Shown here: positions 10,359-19,625 of the stretch, one piece after another
Numbering within the stretch: the stretch's first letter is position 1
Layout of the letters: each line of letters begins with the position of its first letter
Source of the DNA: an uncultured Mycoplasmatota bacterium
Lineage (GTDB): Bacteria > Bacillota_I > Bacilli_A > RF39 > UBA660
Direction: 5' to 3'
Length of the DNA stretch: 60,838 nt
Assembly (NCBI GenBank): GCA_947570175.1
Contig: CANOTJ010000008.1
Span: forward strand, 1 to 60,838
The notes under the pieces: generated by a model
Told to the model about the DNA's origin: nothing
The model's input: only the letters and a program-made list of their open reading frames with translations
Databases searched by the model: none
Program-made: the position numbers and the translations under genes

Positions 10359-11156
10359 ATGAAAGGAATTGTTGGAATTAAATTTGATATTGATTCTCAA
10401 TTAAAATACTTCTATGTGGGAGAATTAAAAGTTAGAAAGAATTTAAATGTTATAGCAAAAACAGAAAGAGGATTAGAATTAGGAAAGATTGTTACAGATA
10501 TTCATCAAATTGATAATAGTAAATTACATAATGAATTAATGAATATTTTAAGAATTGCTACTAAAAGAGATTATAATAATTATAAAAAAAATAAAGAATT
10601 AGCACATGAAGCTTTGATAAAATGTAGAGAGTTAGTTACTAAAATGAGTTTAGAAATGAATGTTATGGAATCTTTTTTTACATTGGATAAAGATCATTTA
10701 ATATTTCATTTTTATGCTGACAATAGAATTGATTTTCGTAATTTAGCTAAAGAACTTGCCTATATTTATAAAACAAGAATCGAATTACGTCAAATAGGAG
10801 TTAGAGATAAAGCTCAAAAAATAGGTGGAATAGGTGGTTGTGGTCAAGAATTATGTTGTTCTAGATTTTTAAATAATTTTGATTCTGTAACTATATCTAT
10901 GGCGAAAGATCAGAATTTATCATTAAATCCCACAAAAATAAATGGAGTATGTGGGAGACTTTTATGTTGTTTAAAATATGAAGAAGATTGTTATAAATCT
11001 TGTAAAAAAGTATTGCCTAAAATAGGACAAACTATTGAAACTAAAAATGGAATTGGAAAAGTAATTTCACTAGACATTTTAAAACAAAAATATAAAATTC
11101 AATTTGAGAATGGAAATATATTAGAAGAAGAGATTTCAATTGGAAACAATAAATGA
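10359..11156 (+). CDS. ricT: PSP1-domain protein RicT (YaaT)
   Basis: RicT belongs to the RicA-RicF-RicT complex that steers RNase Y processing and affects sporulation and competence in Bacillus. The 265-residue protein has the PSP1 domain and the expected cysteine clusters GGCGQELCC near residues 158-166 and VCGRLLCCLKYEEDC near 195-209, which can bind iron-sulfur clusters. AGGAGT precedes the ATG. RicA and RicF are not in the window. The end overlaps trmN6 by 17 bases. Confidence 0.92.
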   Translation: MKGIVGIKFDIDSQLKYFYVGELKVRKNLNVIAKTERGLELGKIVTDIHQIDNSKLHNELMNILRIATKRDYNNYKKNKELAHEALIKCRELVTKMSLEMNVMESFFTLDKDHLIFHFYADNRIDFRNLAKELAYIYKTRIELRQIGVRDKAQKIGGIGGCGQELCCSRFLNNFDSVTISMAKDQNLSLNPTKINGVCGRLLCCLKYEEDCYKSCKKVLPKIGQTIETKNGIGKVISLDILKQKYKIQFENGNILEEEISIGNNK

Positions 11157-11859
11157 TATATTAGGATATAAAAATTTAAAGATTTATCAAAATTCTGATA
11201 TGTTTCAATTTTCTTTAGATTCCGTCCTACTTCCTAATTTTATAACAATTAATAAGAATACAAAAAAAATTTTAGATATAGGAACAGGAAATGCTATCAT
11301 TCCTATTATTTTAACTACTAAAACAGATGCGGAGATAACAGCAATTGAGATTCAAAAAGATGTCTTTGAATTAGCTAAAAAATCTATTAAACTGAATTTT
11401 TTAGATTCTCAAATAAAAGTACTTCATAATGATATCAATCAATATTATTTGGAATGTAATTCTGAAGAATATGATATTATTACTTGTAATCCTCCGTATT
11501 TTAAAGTGAATGAGACTTCTAAATTAAATGATAGTGAATATAAAATAATTGCTCGTCATGAGATTAAATTAGATTTAGAAAGATTGATGAAGATATCTTC
11601 TAAATTATTAAAAAATAAAGGAATAATCGGAATTGTTCATCGACCAGACCGTTTAATAGATATTATAATGACAATGAAGAAATACAATATAGAACCTAAA
11701 AAAATAAGATTTGTTTATCCAAAAAAAACAAAAGAAGCTAATATTTTATTGATCGAAGGTAAAAAAAATGGAAACCCAGGCTTGAAAATATTGAGACCAC
11801 TATATTCGCATTTGGATAATGGAAATTATACATTAGAAATTCAAAAATATTTTGAATAA
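11140..11859 (+). CDS. trmN6: tRNA1(Val) adenine-37 N6-methyltransferase family protein (YabB)
   Basis: A class I SAM-dependent methyltransferase. It has the SAM motif DIGTGNAIIPI near residues 46-56 and the catalytic NPPY at about residue 116, typical of N6-adenine methyltransferases. The frame starts with TTG inside the end of ricT; the next ATG (11153) is out of frame. Starting at TTG gives METINDILGYKNLKIYQ, which lines up with the start of Bacillus YabB. Position between ricT and rsmI matches Bacillus. The exact tRNA substrate is family knowledge, not shown by the sequence. Confidence 0.85.
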   Translation: METINDILGYKNLKIYQNSDMFQFSLDSVLLPNFITINKNTKKILDIGTGNAIIPIILTTKTDAEITAIEIQKDVFELAKKSIKLNFLDSQIKVLHNDINQYYLECNSEEYDIITCNPPYFKVNETSKLNDSEYKIIARHEIKLDLERLMKISSKLLKNKGIIGIVHRPDRLIDIIMTMKKYNIEPKKIRFVYPKKTKEANILLIEGKKNGNPGLKILRPLYSHLDNGNYTLEIQKYFE

Positions 11860-11871
11860 GAGGTGAAAATT

Positions 11872-12711
11872 ATGTCACAAAAAAGTTATGACAGTACTCC
11901 AAGTTTATATTTAATTCCAACCCCTATAGGAAATATGGAAGATATTACTTTAAGAGCTATTCATATTTTAGAAAAAGTGGAAGTTATTTTTTGTGAAGAT
12001 ACGAGAGTTACTGCTTTATTATTAAACTATTTAAATATTAAAAAGAAATTAATTTCTAGTCATCTGTATAATGAAGAAAAAAATAAAGAAAAATTACTTT
12101 CTTATTTGAAAAATGGTTTTGATGTTGGATTAGTAAGTGATAGAGGAACACCAATTATTAGTGATCCTGGCTATGTTTTAGCAAGATATACAATAGAAAA
12201 TGGATATAATGTAATAGGCTTACCAGGACCAACTGCATTAATATCAGCTTTAATTATGTCAGGATTACCTCCAATGCCTTTTTATTTTTATGGTTTTTTA
12301 AGCAATAAAGGTAGTAAAAGAAGAAAAGAATTAGAAAGTTTAAAAGATGTGGAGGCAACTTTAATTTTCTATGAATCTCCTCACAGAATAGATAAAACTT
12401 TAGAAGATATATTAGAAATATTGGGAAATAGAAGTATTTCGATTTCCCGGGAAATAAGTAAAAAATATGAAGAAATTTATCGTGGAACAGTAACAGAAAT
12501 ACAAAAACAATTACTTGACATTAGGGGAGAATTTGTTATAGTATTGGAGCCTGGAAAATCAATAAAAAAATATGACAATTTGACATTAACTGAACATATT
12601 AATTTATTAATTGAGATGGGAAATAAAAAAAATGATGCTATCAAAGAAGTGGCAAAGTTAAGAAATTTGAAAAGAAGTGATGTATATAAAGAATTTCATA
12701 GGAGTGATTAA
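11872..12711 (+). CDS. rsmI: 16S rRNA (cytidine-1402-2'-O)-methyltransferase
   Basis: RsmI methylates the ribose of C1402 in 16S rRNA. The 279-residue protein shows the tetrapyrrole-methylase-type fold: TPIGNMEDITLRA near the N-terminus, SDRGTPIISDPG near residues 90-101, and LPGPTALISAL near 118-128. The ATG at 11872 has GAGGTG six bases ahead; an in-frame GTG at 11863 lies inside that ribosome site. It ends directly at the pth ATG. Confidence 0.95.
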   Translation: MSQKSYDSTPSLYLIPTPIGNMEDITLRAIHILEKVEVIFCEDTRVTALLLNYLNIKKKLISSHLYNEEKNKEKLLSYLKNGFDVGLVSDRGTPIISDPGYVLARYTIENGYNVIGLPGPTALISALIMSGLPPMPFYFYGFLSNKGSKRRKELESLKDVEATLIFYESPHRIDKTLEDILEILGNRSISISREISKKYEEIYRGTVTEIQKQLLDIRGEFVIVLEPGKSIKKYDNLTLTEHINLLIEMGNKKNDAIKEVAKLRNLKRSDVYKEFHRSD

Positions 12712-13266
12712 ATGAAGATAATAGTGGGATTGGGAAATCCAGGAAAAGAATATGAAAATACACGTCATAATGTTGGATTTATGGCCTTAGATAGGATCAT
12801 AAAAAAAATGGGTCTATCTTTTAAAAAAGAAAAGTTTGATGGCATTTATACAGAAATGGTTTATCATGGAGAAAAAATTATTTTTTTGAAACCACAACGT
12901 TATATCAATTTATCTGGAGAAGTTCTAAAAAAATATTTGGATTTTTACAAAATTGCTATAAAAGATATATTAATTATTAGTGATGATTTAGATTTACCAG
13001 TTGGTAAAATAAAAATGAAATTGAAAGGTGGAAGCGGGGGACATAATGGTTTAAAAAATATAGAGTATCATTTAAGAACAAAAGAATATAAAAGAATTAA
13101 AGTTGGAATTGCAAATAATAAGAATTTGAATACCAAAGATTATGTCTTAGGAAAATTTAATAAGGAAGATCAGAAATTGTTAGAAGAAAGTTTAAATCTT
13201 TTTCCTAGCATTTTTGAGGATTATTTAAATTTAACATTTGAAAATGTAATGAGTAAATATAATTAA
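12712..13266 (+). CDS. pth: Peptidyl-tRNA hydrolase
   Basis: Pth recycles peptidyl-tRNA released from stalled ribosomes. The 184-residue protein has GLGNPGKEYENTRHNVGF with Asn9 and catalytic His19, the DDLDLPVG loop near residue 93 and GGSGGHNGLK near 105-114. It starts immediately after the rsmI stop and is followed by mfd, the pth-mfd order of Bacillus. Confidence 0.97.
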   Translation: MKIIVGLGNPGKEYENTRHNVGFMALDRIIKKMGLSFKKEKFDGIYTEMVYHGEKIIFLKPQRYINLSGEVLKKYLDFYKIAIKDILIISDDLDLPVGKIKMKLKGGSGGHNGLKNIEYHLRTKEYKRIKVGIANNKNLNTKDYVLGKFNKEDQKLLEESLNLFPSIFEDYLNLTFENVMSKYN

Positions 13267-13286
13267 TGATACATAGTATCATTTTT
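13265..13286 (+). terminator. Small hairpin terminator after pth
   Basis: An 8-bp stem (AATGATAC/GTATCATT, loop 13273-13275) followed by TTT. The pth stop codon lies in the first bases of the stem. The tight loop and short T-run make it a weak or partial terminator. Confidence 0.45.
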
Positions 13287-13312
13287 GTCATGTAGAAAGG
13301 AGGTAAAAATGT

Positions 13313-16300
13313 ATGACATTTATCGATTTTGATATGAAAGATGAACAAGTTATTTATGGACTAACAAATGAATTAAAATGTTTATATATTATAGAAAAAT
13401 ATCAATCTACTAATTTTTCTATTGTTGTTGTATTGAATACATTATATGAAGCAAATATATTATATCAAAGTCTTTCAAATTATGAAGAAGATGTATATCT
13501 TTTTCCAATGGATGATTTTTTAACTAGTGAAGCTCTAGCAATTAGTCCAGAATTGGAAACCACTAGATTAGAAACATTAGAAAGCATTGTAGAAAAGAAA
13601 AAAAGTATTGTTGTTACAAATTTAATGGGGTATTTAAGATTTCTTCCTCCTATTGATATATATTTAAATAGTTTTATCACTTTAGAGGAAGGTCAAGAAA
13701 TTGATTTAAATCAAGTAATAGAAAAATTATATAATATAGGGTATCAAAAACAATCTCTTGTTACAAAAACAGGAGAAATGGCAGTTCGAGGTTATGTCAT
13801 TGATATTTTTCCTATAAATGAATCAAATCCTGTTCGTATTGAGCTTTTTGGTGATGAAATAGAATCTGTGCGCTATTTCGATATTGATACCCAACTTACA
13901 ATAAAAAAAATAAGGGAAACTAAAATATCTCCTAATACAGAATTTTTAACTAATTCAAATAATAGTGATTCATCTTTTAAACAAAGTGATTTGATAAATT
14001 ATGTTAATCCTATTAATATAACAGATTATTTAAAAAACGGTTCTGTTTGTTATATTAACTATTCAAATATAAAACTAGGATATAAACAGTTACAAGAAGA
14101 TATATTAGAATATAATATCTCTACAGATAAAAAAAATACTATTCAATATATGTATGATTTATATGATTTACCAACCAAGAATTGTTTTTATTTAGAAGAT
14201 TTTGATAATATAATTGATAATGTATCCAATACAAAGAACTATCAATCTCATGAGATATTACCTTTTTCTAAAGAAAAAAACGAAATCAATATGCGATTAA
14301 ATAGATATTTGGAGCAAAATAAAATTGTTATTATTAGTGTGAATGATTATCATAAAATGAGTGATATTGCCGAATTTTTAGAAAATAAGAGTGTTGTTTT
14401 AACAAATGAAAATGAATTATATAACAAAAAGATCAATGTAATTCATAAAAATATTATAAAAGGTTTTGAATTTGAAAATTATATTGTTATTAGTGAAAAT
14501 GAACTATTTTCTAATCAGAATAAGAAAATTAAGTATAAGAGTAATTTTAAATATGGAACAAAAATTAAGAGTATTAATAATTTAGATATTGGTGATTATG
14601 TTGTTCATGTGATTCATGGAATTGGTCGATATAGAGGATTAAGGACTCTAGTGAAGAATGGTTTAAAGAAAGATTATTTGACAGTTGAATATAAGGATGG
14701 AGATAAACTATATATTCCAGTAGAGAAAATAGAATTCATTAGTAAATTTTCTTCTCATGAAGGTATCCAACCAAAAATTAATAAATTAGGTAGTACAGAG
14801 TGGGAAAGAACAAAATTAAGGGTAAAAAAGAAATTAGAAAATATAGCTAATCAACTTTTAGAATTGTATGCTAAAAGAGAATCAAGTATTGGAATATCTT
14901 TTGAAAAAGATGATGAGAATCAATTAGAATTTGAAAAAGAATTTGAATATACTGAAACTGCCGATCAAATTCGGGTAATTGAAGAGATAAAAAAAGATAT
15001 GGAATCTAAACATCCAATGGATCGCTTACTTTGTGGTGATGTTGGATATGGAAAAACAGAAGTAGCTTTTCGTGCTATATTTAAAGCTGTATTATCAGGA
15101 AAACAAGTTGCATATCTATGCCCTACTACAATTTTATCTAATCAACAATATGAAAATGCTTTAAAACGTTTTAAAAATTATCCTGTGAATATTGAAGTAT
15201 TAAATCGTTTTGTTTCAACAAAAAGAGTAAAAAAAATTAAACAAGATTTAATAAATGGAAAAGTCGATATTGTTATAGGTACGCATAGATTACTTAGTGA
15301 TGATATTCAATTTAAAAATCTTGGGTTATTAGTAGTAGATGAAGAACAAAGATTTGGAGTAAAACAAAAAGAAAAAATCAAACAATTAAAAAATAATATT
15401 GATATTTTAACTTTATCAGCTACCCCAATTCCAAGAACACTTCAAATGTCTTTAACTGGTATTCGTAATTTATCATTAATTGAAACTCCACCAGTGGATC
15501 GCTATCCAATTCAGACTTATGTTTTAGAAGAAAATAAAAATATTGTTAAAGATGCTATTTACAAAGAACTGTCTAGAAAAGGTCAGGTATTTATTCTTTT
15601 TAATAATATAACAGAAATGGAACAAAAGCTATTAGAAATCCAATCTCTTGTTCCAGATGCTAGAATTGTATGTGCCCATGGACAAATGAATAAAAATGAT
15701 ATAGAAGATGTTATGATAAAATTTGTCAATCAAGATTATGATATATTATTGTGTACAACTATTATTGAGACAGGAATTGATATACCAAATGTCAACACAT
15801 TAATCATTATTGATGCAGATCGATTTGGTTTATCACAATTATATCAAATTAGAGGAAGAGTCGGTAGAAGTAACAAAATTGCCTATTGTTACTTAATGTA
15901 TAATAAAGGAAAAGTTTTAAGTGAGATTGCTCAAAAACGATTGAATGTAATAAAAGAGTTTACAGAACTTGGTAGTGGATTTAAAATCGCAATGCGTGAT
16001 TTATCTATTAGAGGTGCAGGTGATATATTAGGTGGAGAGCAAGCTGGTTTTATTGATAGCGTTGGAATTGATTTATATCTAACTATGTTGGAAGAAGAAA
16101 TTAATAAATTAAAGGGAACATCAACTCCAATATCAGAATCTATTGATGAAAAGCCTCTTTTGGAAGTGGAAACTTTTATTGATAATAAATATGTCGAAGA
16201 GGAAGATTTAAAAATAGAGATTCACAAAAAAATTAATTCAATAGATTCTTATGAGAAATTAATCGAAATAAAAAAAGAAATAGAGGATCGTTTTGGAAAA

Positions 16301-16603
16301 ATCGATGAGAATATTTTAATTTATATGTATGAAGAATGGTTTGAAAAAGAGGCACAAAAACTCAACATTACAAATGTAAAACAAACGAAGAATTTTATAG
16401 AAATAACACTTTCAAAGAAATTGACAAATTTGTTAAAAGGAGATTTATTATTTACTGAAGTTAGTTCTATATCTAGAATGTTCCGCTTTAGTATGAAAAG
16501 GGAATGTTTAATCATTACATTGGACATTATTAAATTAGAACGACATTTTATTTATTATTTGATTGAATTGTTAGAGATTATAAAAAAAGCTATAAAGCCA
16601 TAA
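13313..16603 (+). CDS. mfd: Transcription-repair coupling factor Mfd
   Basis: Mfd removes stalled RNA polymerase and recruits UvrA. The 1096-residue protein has an N-terminal UvrB-like part, the RNA polymerase interaction region starting at DIGDYVVHVIHGIGRYRG near residue 425, and the translocase with Walker A GDVGYGKTE near 575, DEEQ near 674, and SATPIPRTLQMS. The C-terminal domain is present. It is somewhat shorter than B. subtilis Mfd (1177). Start chosen at 13313 because AAAGGAGG lies 8 bases ahead; the ATG at 13309 is in another frame that stops after seven codons. Confidence 0.97.
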   Translation: MTFIDFDMKDEQVIYGLTNELKCLYIIEKYQSTNFSIVVVLNTLYEANILYQSLSNYEEDVYLFPMDDFLTSEALAISPELETTRLETLESIVEKKKSIVVTNLMGYLRFLPPIDIYLNSFITLEEGQEIDLNQVIEKLYNIGYQKQSLVTKTGEMAVRGYVIDIFPINESNPVRIELFGDEIESVRYFDIDTQLTIKKIRETKISPNTEFLTNSNNSDSSFKQSDLINYVNPINITDYLKNGSVCYINYSNIKLGYKQLQEDILEYNISTDKKNTIQYMYDLYDLPTKNCFYLEDFDNIIDNVSNTKNYQSHEILPFSKEKNEINMRLNRYLEQNKIVIISVNDYHKMSDIAEFLENKSVVLTNENELYNKKINVIHKNIIKGFEFENYIVISENELFSNQNKKIKYKSNFKYGTKIKSINNLDIGDYVVHVIHGIGRYRGLRTLVKNGLKKDYLTVEYKDGDKLYIPVEKIEFISKFSSHEGIQPKINKLGSTEWERTKLRVKKKLENIANQLLELYAKRESSIGISFEKDDENQLEFEKEFEYTETADQIRVIEEIKKDMESKHPMDRLLCGDVGYGKTEVAFRAIFKAVLSGKQVAYLCPTTILSNQQYENALKRFKNYPVNIEVLNRFVSTKRVKKIKQDLINGKVDIVIGTHRLLSDDIQFKNLGLLVVDEEQRFGVKQKEKIKQLKNNIDILTLSATPIPRTLQMSLTGIRNLSLIETPPVDRYPIQTYVLEENKNIVKDAIYKELSRKGQVFILFNNITEMEQKLLEIQSLVPDARIVCAHGQMNKNDIEDVMIKFVNQDYDILLCTTIIETGIDIPNVNTLIIIDADRFGLSQLYQIRGRVGRSNKIAYCYLMYNKGKVLSEIAQKRLNVIKEFTELGSGFKIAMRDLSIRGAGDILGGEQAGFIDSVGIDLYLTMLEEEINKLKGTSTPISESIDEKPLLEVETFIDNKYVEEEDLKIEIHKKINSIDSYEKLIEIKKEIEDRFGKIDENILIYMYEEWFEKEAQKLNITNVKQTKNFIEITLSKKLTNLLKGDLLFTEVSSISRMFRFSMKRECLIITLDIIKLERHFIYYLIELLEIIKKAIKP

Positions 16604-16605
16604 AA

Positions 16606-16640
16606 AAGTTTATGAGTAAATTCATAAACTTATTTTTTTT
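16606..16640. terminator. Bidirectional terminator between mfd and ppaC
   Basis: A 10-bp stem (16606-16615 with 16622-16631) flanked by A-run and T-run, so it can end transcription from both converging genes. It overlaps the ppaC stop codon. Confidence 0.8.
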
Positions 16641-18252
16641 CAATTTCTTCCATAATGTTTGGAAGCATTTGTTTTTTACGAGAAACCATACCTTCTAAAT
16701 AGTATCCTTGTTCTAAATTTTTAACATTAAAACCATTTTCTAAAATATTTTTTGAGGTGTCATTAAAATAAATATAAGATCCATTTTTAATAATATCTGT
16801 TGCAAATAAAGTAATAACGTCATATTTTTTATTCTCAGCTGTTTGATTAATTAAATCAATATATTCTTGTTTTTCTTGATTAATTTCATCGATATCTAGG
16901 ATAAATACTTGACCAATCCCAACTTTATTTTCACCTATTGTGAAATTTTTGAAGTCCATATTTAGAACTTCTTCTTTTGTTTTTCCTTTTAAGGTAGCTC
17001 CAGCTTTTAACATTTCCATTCCATATTTTTCATAATCCAGTTTTGCAATTTTAGATAATTCTTTTACTATTATTTTATCTGTTTCTGTTGTGGTAGGAGA
17101 TTTAAATAATAATGTATCACTTAAGATGGCTGATAACATTAATCCAGCTATATCTTTAGGAATTTCTACATTTGCTTCTTCAAATAATTTATAAAGCAAA
17201 GTACAAGTACAACCTACAGGCATACTTCTAAAATTAATGGGTATAGAGGTACCAATAGTACCTAAATTATGATGATCTAATACTTCCATAATTTCTGCTT
17301 CTTCTATTCCATCTACACTTTGTGAAGACTGATTATGATCTACTAATATAACCTTTTTTTTATCAAATGTATTTTGATCAATCAATCGAATCATTCCTAA
17401 ACATTTATTCTCTTTATTTACAATAGGATAATTAGTATGCCCATATTTTGTAGTAATTTCGATAAAATCATCACGATAATCATATATACTAAAAGAAATT
17501 GGATTAGGATTAATGTTAATTAATTTGACATAATTACACAATTTTAACATATTTGCACATTCATATGTATCAATAGGGACAGAAATAACATTTACTTTAT
17601 TACTTTTTGCGATATCCATTAATTCCTGTGGCAATTCTATATTATTAACTAGAATTAGTAAATGAATTCCACTCATAACAGCATATTCCATAATTTTATA
17701 ACGATTTCCTACTATTAAAATATCTTTTTTATTTAAGCTAATATCATTAATAAGTGTTTCACTTTTGTAGGTAGCAGCTAATATTTTTCCTTCTATTTTA
17801 TCATCAAATTGTAATATTTGTGTAGCATGTAATGTCTCTAATATATTTGCATAATTTGTATTTAAATAAGTTAAGTCTCCATCGATTAAATATTTAGAAA
17901 TCTCTTTTACATTGACATATCCTGTTAGCTTATTTTTATAATTCACAAGTGGCAAACCTGTATAACCATGTTGCATTAAATTTTTATATGTCTTATAGAT
18001 AGATTGATGTTCTTCAATCATAGCCCCTTTCTCATAATGCATATTTTGAATTTGTACTTTAACATCATTTAAGAACTTAGGCTCTTTTATTTTGAAATAA
18101 TCTAATACAAATTTAGATTCTTTATTTAAATTACCTAGCACTCTAGGTTCTGTATTCTCTCCTAGTTTATTTTTTAAATAAGATAGACAGATACTAGCAC
18201 AAACAGAATCAGTATCTGGGTTTTTATGTCCAAAAACAAATATCTTCTCCAT
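16630..18252 (-). CDS. ppaC: Manganese-dependent inorganic pyrophosphatase with regulatory CBS/DRTGG insert
   Basis: A family II (DHH) pyrophosphatase that hydrolyses PPi to phosphate. The N-terminus has FGHKNPDTDSV with metal ligands His9, Asp13 and Asp15, and the core has the DHH motif VLDHHN near residue 329. At 540 residues it has about 230 extra residues compared with the plain enzyme (about 310): CBS-like segments (MIEEHQSIYKTYKNLM..., and a second near residue 250-290) around a DRTGG-like domain. In Clostridia such inserts bind AMP, ADP or diadenosine polyphosphates and tune activity. It is the only gene on the minus strand. Confidence 0.93.
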   Translation of the reverse strand: MEKIFVFGHKNPDTDSVCASICLSYLKNKLGENTEPRVLGNLNKESKFVLDYFKIKEPKFLNDVKVQIQNMHYEKGAMIEEHQSIYKTYKNLMQHGYTGLPLVNYKNKLTGYVNVKEISKYLIDGDLTYLNTNYANILETLHATQILQFDDKIEGKILAATYKSETLINDISLNKKDILIVGNRYKIMEYAVMSGIHLLILVNNIELPQELMDIAKSNKVNVISVPIDTYECANMLKLCNYVKLININPNPISFSIYDYRDDFIEITTKYGHTNYPIVNKENKCLGMIRLIDQNTFDKKKVILVDHNQSSQSVDGIEEAEIMEVLDHHNLGTIGTSIPINFRSMPVGCTCTLLYKLFEEANVEIPKDIAGLMLSAILSDTLLFKSPTTTETDKIIVKELSKIAKLDYEKYGMEMLKAGATLKGKTKEEVLNMDFKNFTIGENKVGIGQVFILDIDEINQEKQEYIDLINQTAENKKYDVITLFATDIIKNGSYIYFNDTSKNILENGFNVKNLEQGYYLEGMVSRKKQMLPNIMEEIEKK

Positions 18253-18273
18253 ATAATACCTCCTCGCACTAGC

Positions 18274-18282
18274 ATTATATCA
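18274..18282 (-). promoter_or_regulatory. Extended -10 promoter of ppaC
   Basis: On the minus strand TGA-TATAAT (hexamer at 18274-18279) lies 21 bases upstream of the start codon and is followed by GAGGAGGT as ribosome site. Confidence 0.6.
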
Positions 18283-18352
18283 TAAAAATGAATGTTTCCA
18301 GTATAAAAAAGGTAATTTTATCCAAAATATTTGTTAGAGGGAGAGGTAAAGA

Positions 18353-18886
18353 ATGAAAGCAACAGGTATTGTTAGAAGAATTGATGAATTAGGGCGTGTG
18401 GTGATTCCAAAAGAAATTCGAAAAAATTTACGTATTCATGAGGGAGAAAATGTTGAAATATATATTGATGCAAATGAGAATATTATTCTTAAAAAGTTCT
18501 CTGTTATTAAAAATTTAAAAGATTTTTCGCAAAACTTAATTGATGTTATTTATTCATTTTGTAAATATGATATTATTATAACCGATAATGATGAAATTAT
18601 AGCTGCATCTAGTAGTATAAAAAGGAAATGTATTAATCAACCGATTAGTAATACTTTAAATAACCTTATTCAAAAAAGAGAATATATCACAAAAGAAGAA
18701 TATGATAATTTGGAATTAACAGAGAATTATCAAATAAACGGGAGATATATAATAGATTCTATAATAGTACATAGTGATGTAGTAGGACTTGTCATTCTTA
18801 TTTCTGAAAATGATACTATTTCTGAGTTGGATGAAAAAATTGTTCATATAGTCTCTAATTTCTTTACAAAATATCTTGAAGAGTAA
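18353..18886 (+). CDS. spoVT: Stage V sporulation protein T-like regulator
   Basis: An AbrB-type transcription regulator. The N-terminal swapped-hairpin domain is obvious (MKATGIVRRIDELGRVVIPKEIRKN, split here for brevity into ATGIVRRIDELGRVVIP and KEIRKN), followed by a GAF-like C-terminal domain. The length of 177 matches B. subtilis SpoVT (178), which controls forespore genes. It follows mfd as in Bacillus, apart from the inserted ppaC. GAGGGAGAGGT precedes the ATG. AbrB itself is much shorter (about 95 residues), which favours SpoVT. Confidence 0.88.
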   Translation: MKATGIVRRIDELGRVVIPKEIRKNLRIHEGENVEIYIDANENIILKKFSVIKNLKDFSQNLIDVIYSFCKYDIIITDNDEIIAASSSIKRKCINQPISNTLNNLIQKREYITKEEYDNLELTENYQINGRYIIDSIIVHSDVVGLVILISENDTISELDEKIVHIVSNFFTKYLEE

Positions 18887-18904
18887 ATATTTTTATGTTA
18901 TAAT
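18876..18904 (+). promoter_or_regulatory. Promoter of the T-box leader, dut and metG
   Basis: TTGAAG at 18876-18881, a 17-bp spacer, and TATAAT at 18899-18904 with an upstream TG (18896-18897). The -35 lies in the last codons of spoVT. Confidence 0.7.
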
Positions 18905-18910
18905 GTAATA

Positions 18911-19126
18911 TATTTAAAGATTATGAAGGAAAGAAAAATAATTATATTTTTTCAGAGAGTTTGTGGTGGGTGAAAACAAATAAAATAGATTATTTTAAAT
19001 GGTTCTGGAATCGTTTAGGTGAATTGTTAGCTTAAACCGTTTATATGCGTTAAATAAAAGAGGTAGAAATTCTACGAATTAAGGTGGTACCACGTGAACT
19101 ACGTCCTTATCAGGCGTAGTTTTTTA
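18911..19126 (+). promoter_or_regulatory. T-box riboswitch with Met (AUG) specifier
   Basis: A tRNA-sensing leader. It has the AG-bulge element AGAGAG (18955-18960) and distal loop GGTGGGTGAAA, the antiterminator T-box AAGGTGGTACCACG (19081-19094), and a terminator hairpin (19097-19106 with 19113-19121) followed by T's. By alignment to the well-known glyQS leader, the three bases and purine before TTCTGGAATC are ATG-G, so the specifier is AUG at 18999-19001. The base of Stem I can form between 18916-18922 and 19009-19016. Uncharged tRNA-Met should favour readthrough into dut and metG. Confidence 0.92.
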
Positions 19127-19140
19127 TATGGAGGCAAATT

Positions 19141-19623
19141 ATGAGAAAATTTGAGAAAATAAGTTTTTATCAATTTAAAAAAGATGTGGAAGATAATAAA
19201 ATATTGTATGATGAATATAATTTACCAAAGAGAAGTACAAAGTATAGTGCTGGATATGATTTTGAGTCTATCATTGATTTTACTTTAAAACCAGGTGAAA
19301 TTAAAAAAATCCCATTAGGTATAAAGATTGCAATGAATCCCGATGAAATGTTGATGTTAGTAAATAGAAGTAGTATAGGCTTTAAATATAATGTTAGACT
19401 CACTAATCAAATTGGTATTTTTGAAAGTGATTATTACAATAACAAAGCTAATGAAGGACATGCTTGGTTAAGTTTACAGAATCACGGTCAAAAAAATTTC
19501 GTGATTAAAAAAGGTGACAAAATATGTCAAGGAATTTTTACTAAATTTTTAACAGTTGACCAAGAAGAAGAAATAAATGAAATTCGACAAGGTGGTATTG
19601 GTAGCACAAATAGGGAGGAATAA
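19141..19623 (+). CDS. dut: dUTP diphosphatase (trimeric dUTPase family)
   Basis: dUTPase hydrolyses dUTP to dUMP and PPi and keeps uracil out of DNA. All five motifs are visible in 160 residues: AGYDFES, VNRSSIG, GIFESDYY, GDKICQGIF and GGIGST near the C-terminus. Motif III normally reads G-(I/V)-I-D-S-D-Y; here the catalytic Asp position holds Glu and the residue before it is Phe. An insertion (NNKANEGH) follows motif III, as in many Clostridia-type dUTPases. It is the first gene after the Met T-box, two bases before metG's start region; ung is 5.6 kb downstream. Confidence 0.88.
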   Translation: MRKFEKISFYQFKKDVEDNKILYDEYNLPKRSTKYSAGYDFESIIDFTLKPGEIKKIPLGIKIAMNPDEMLMLVNRSSIGFKYNVRLTNQIGIFESDYYNNKANEGHAWLSLQNHGQKNFVIKKGDKICQGIFTKFLTVDQEEEINEIRQGGIGSTNREE

Positions 19624-19625
19624 AA

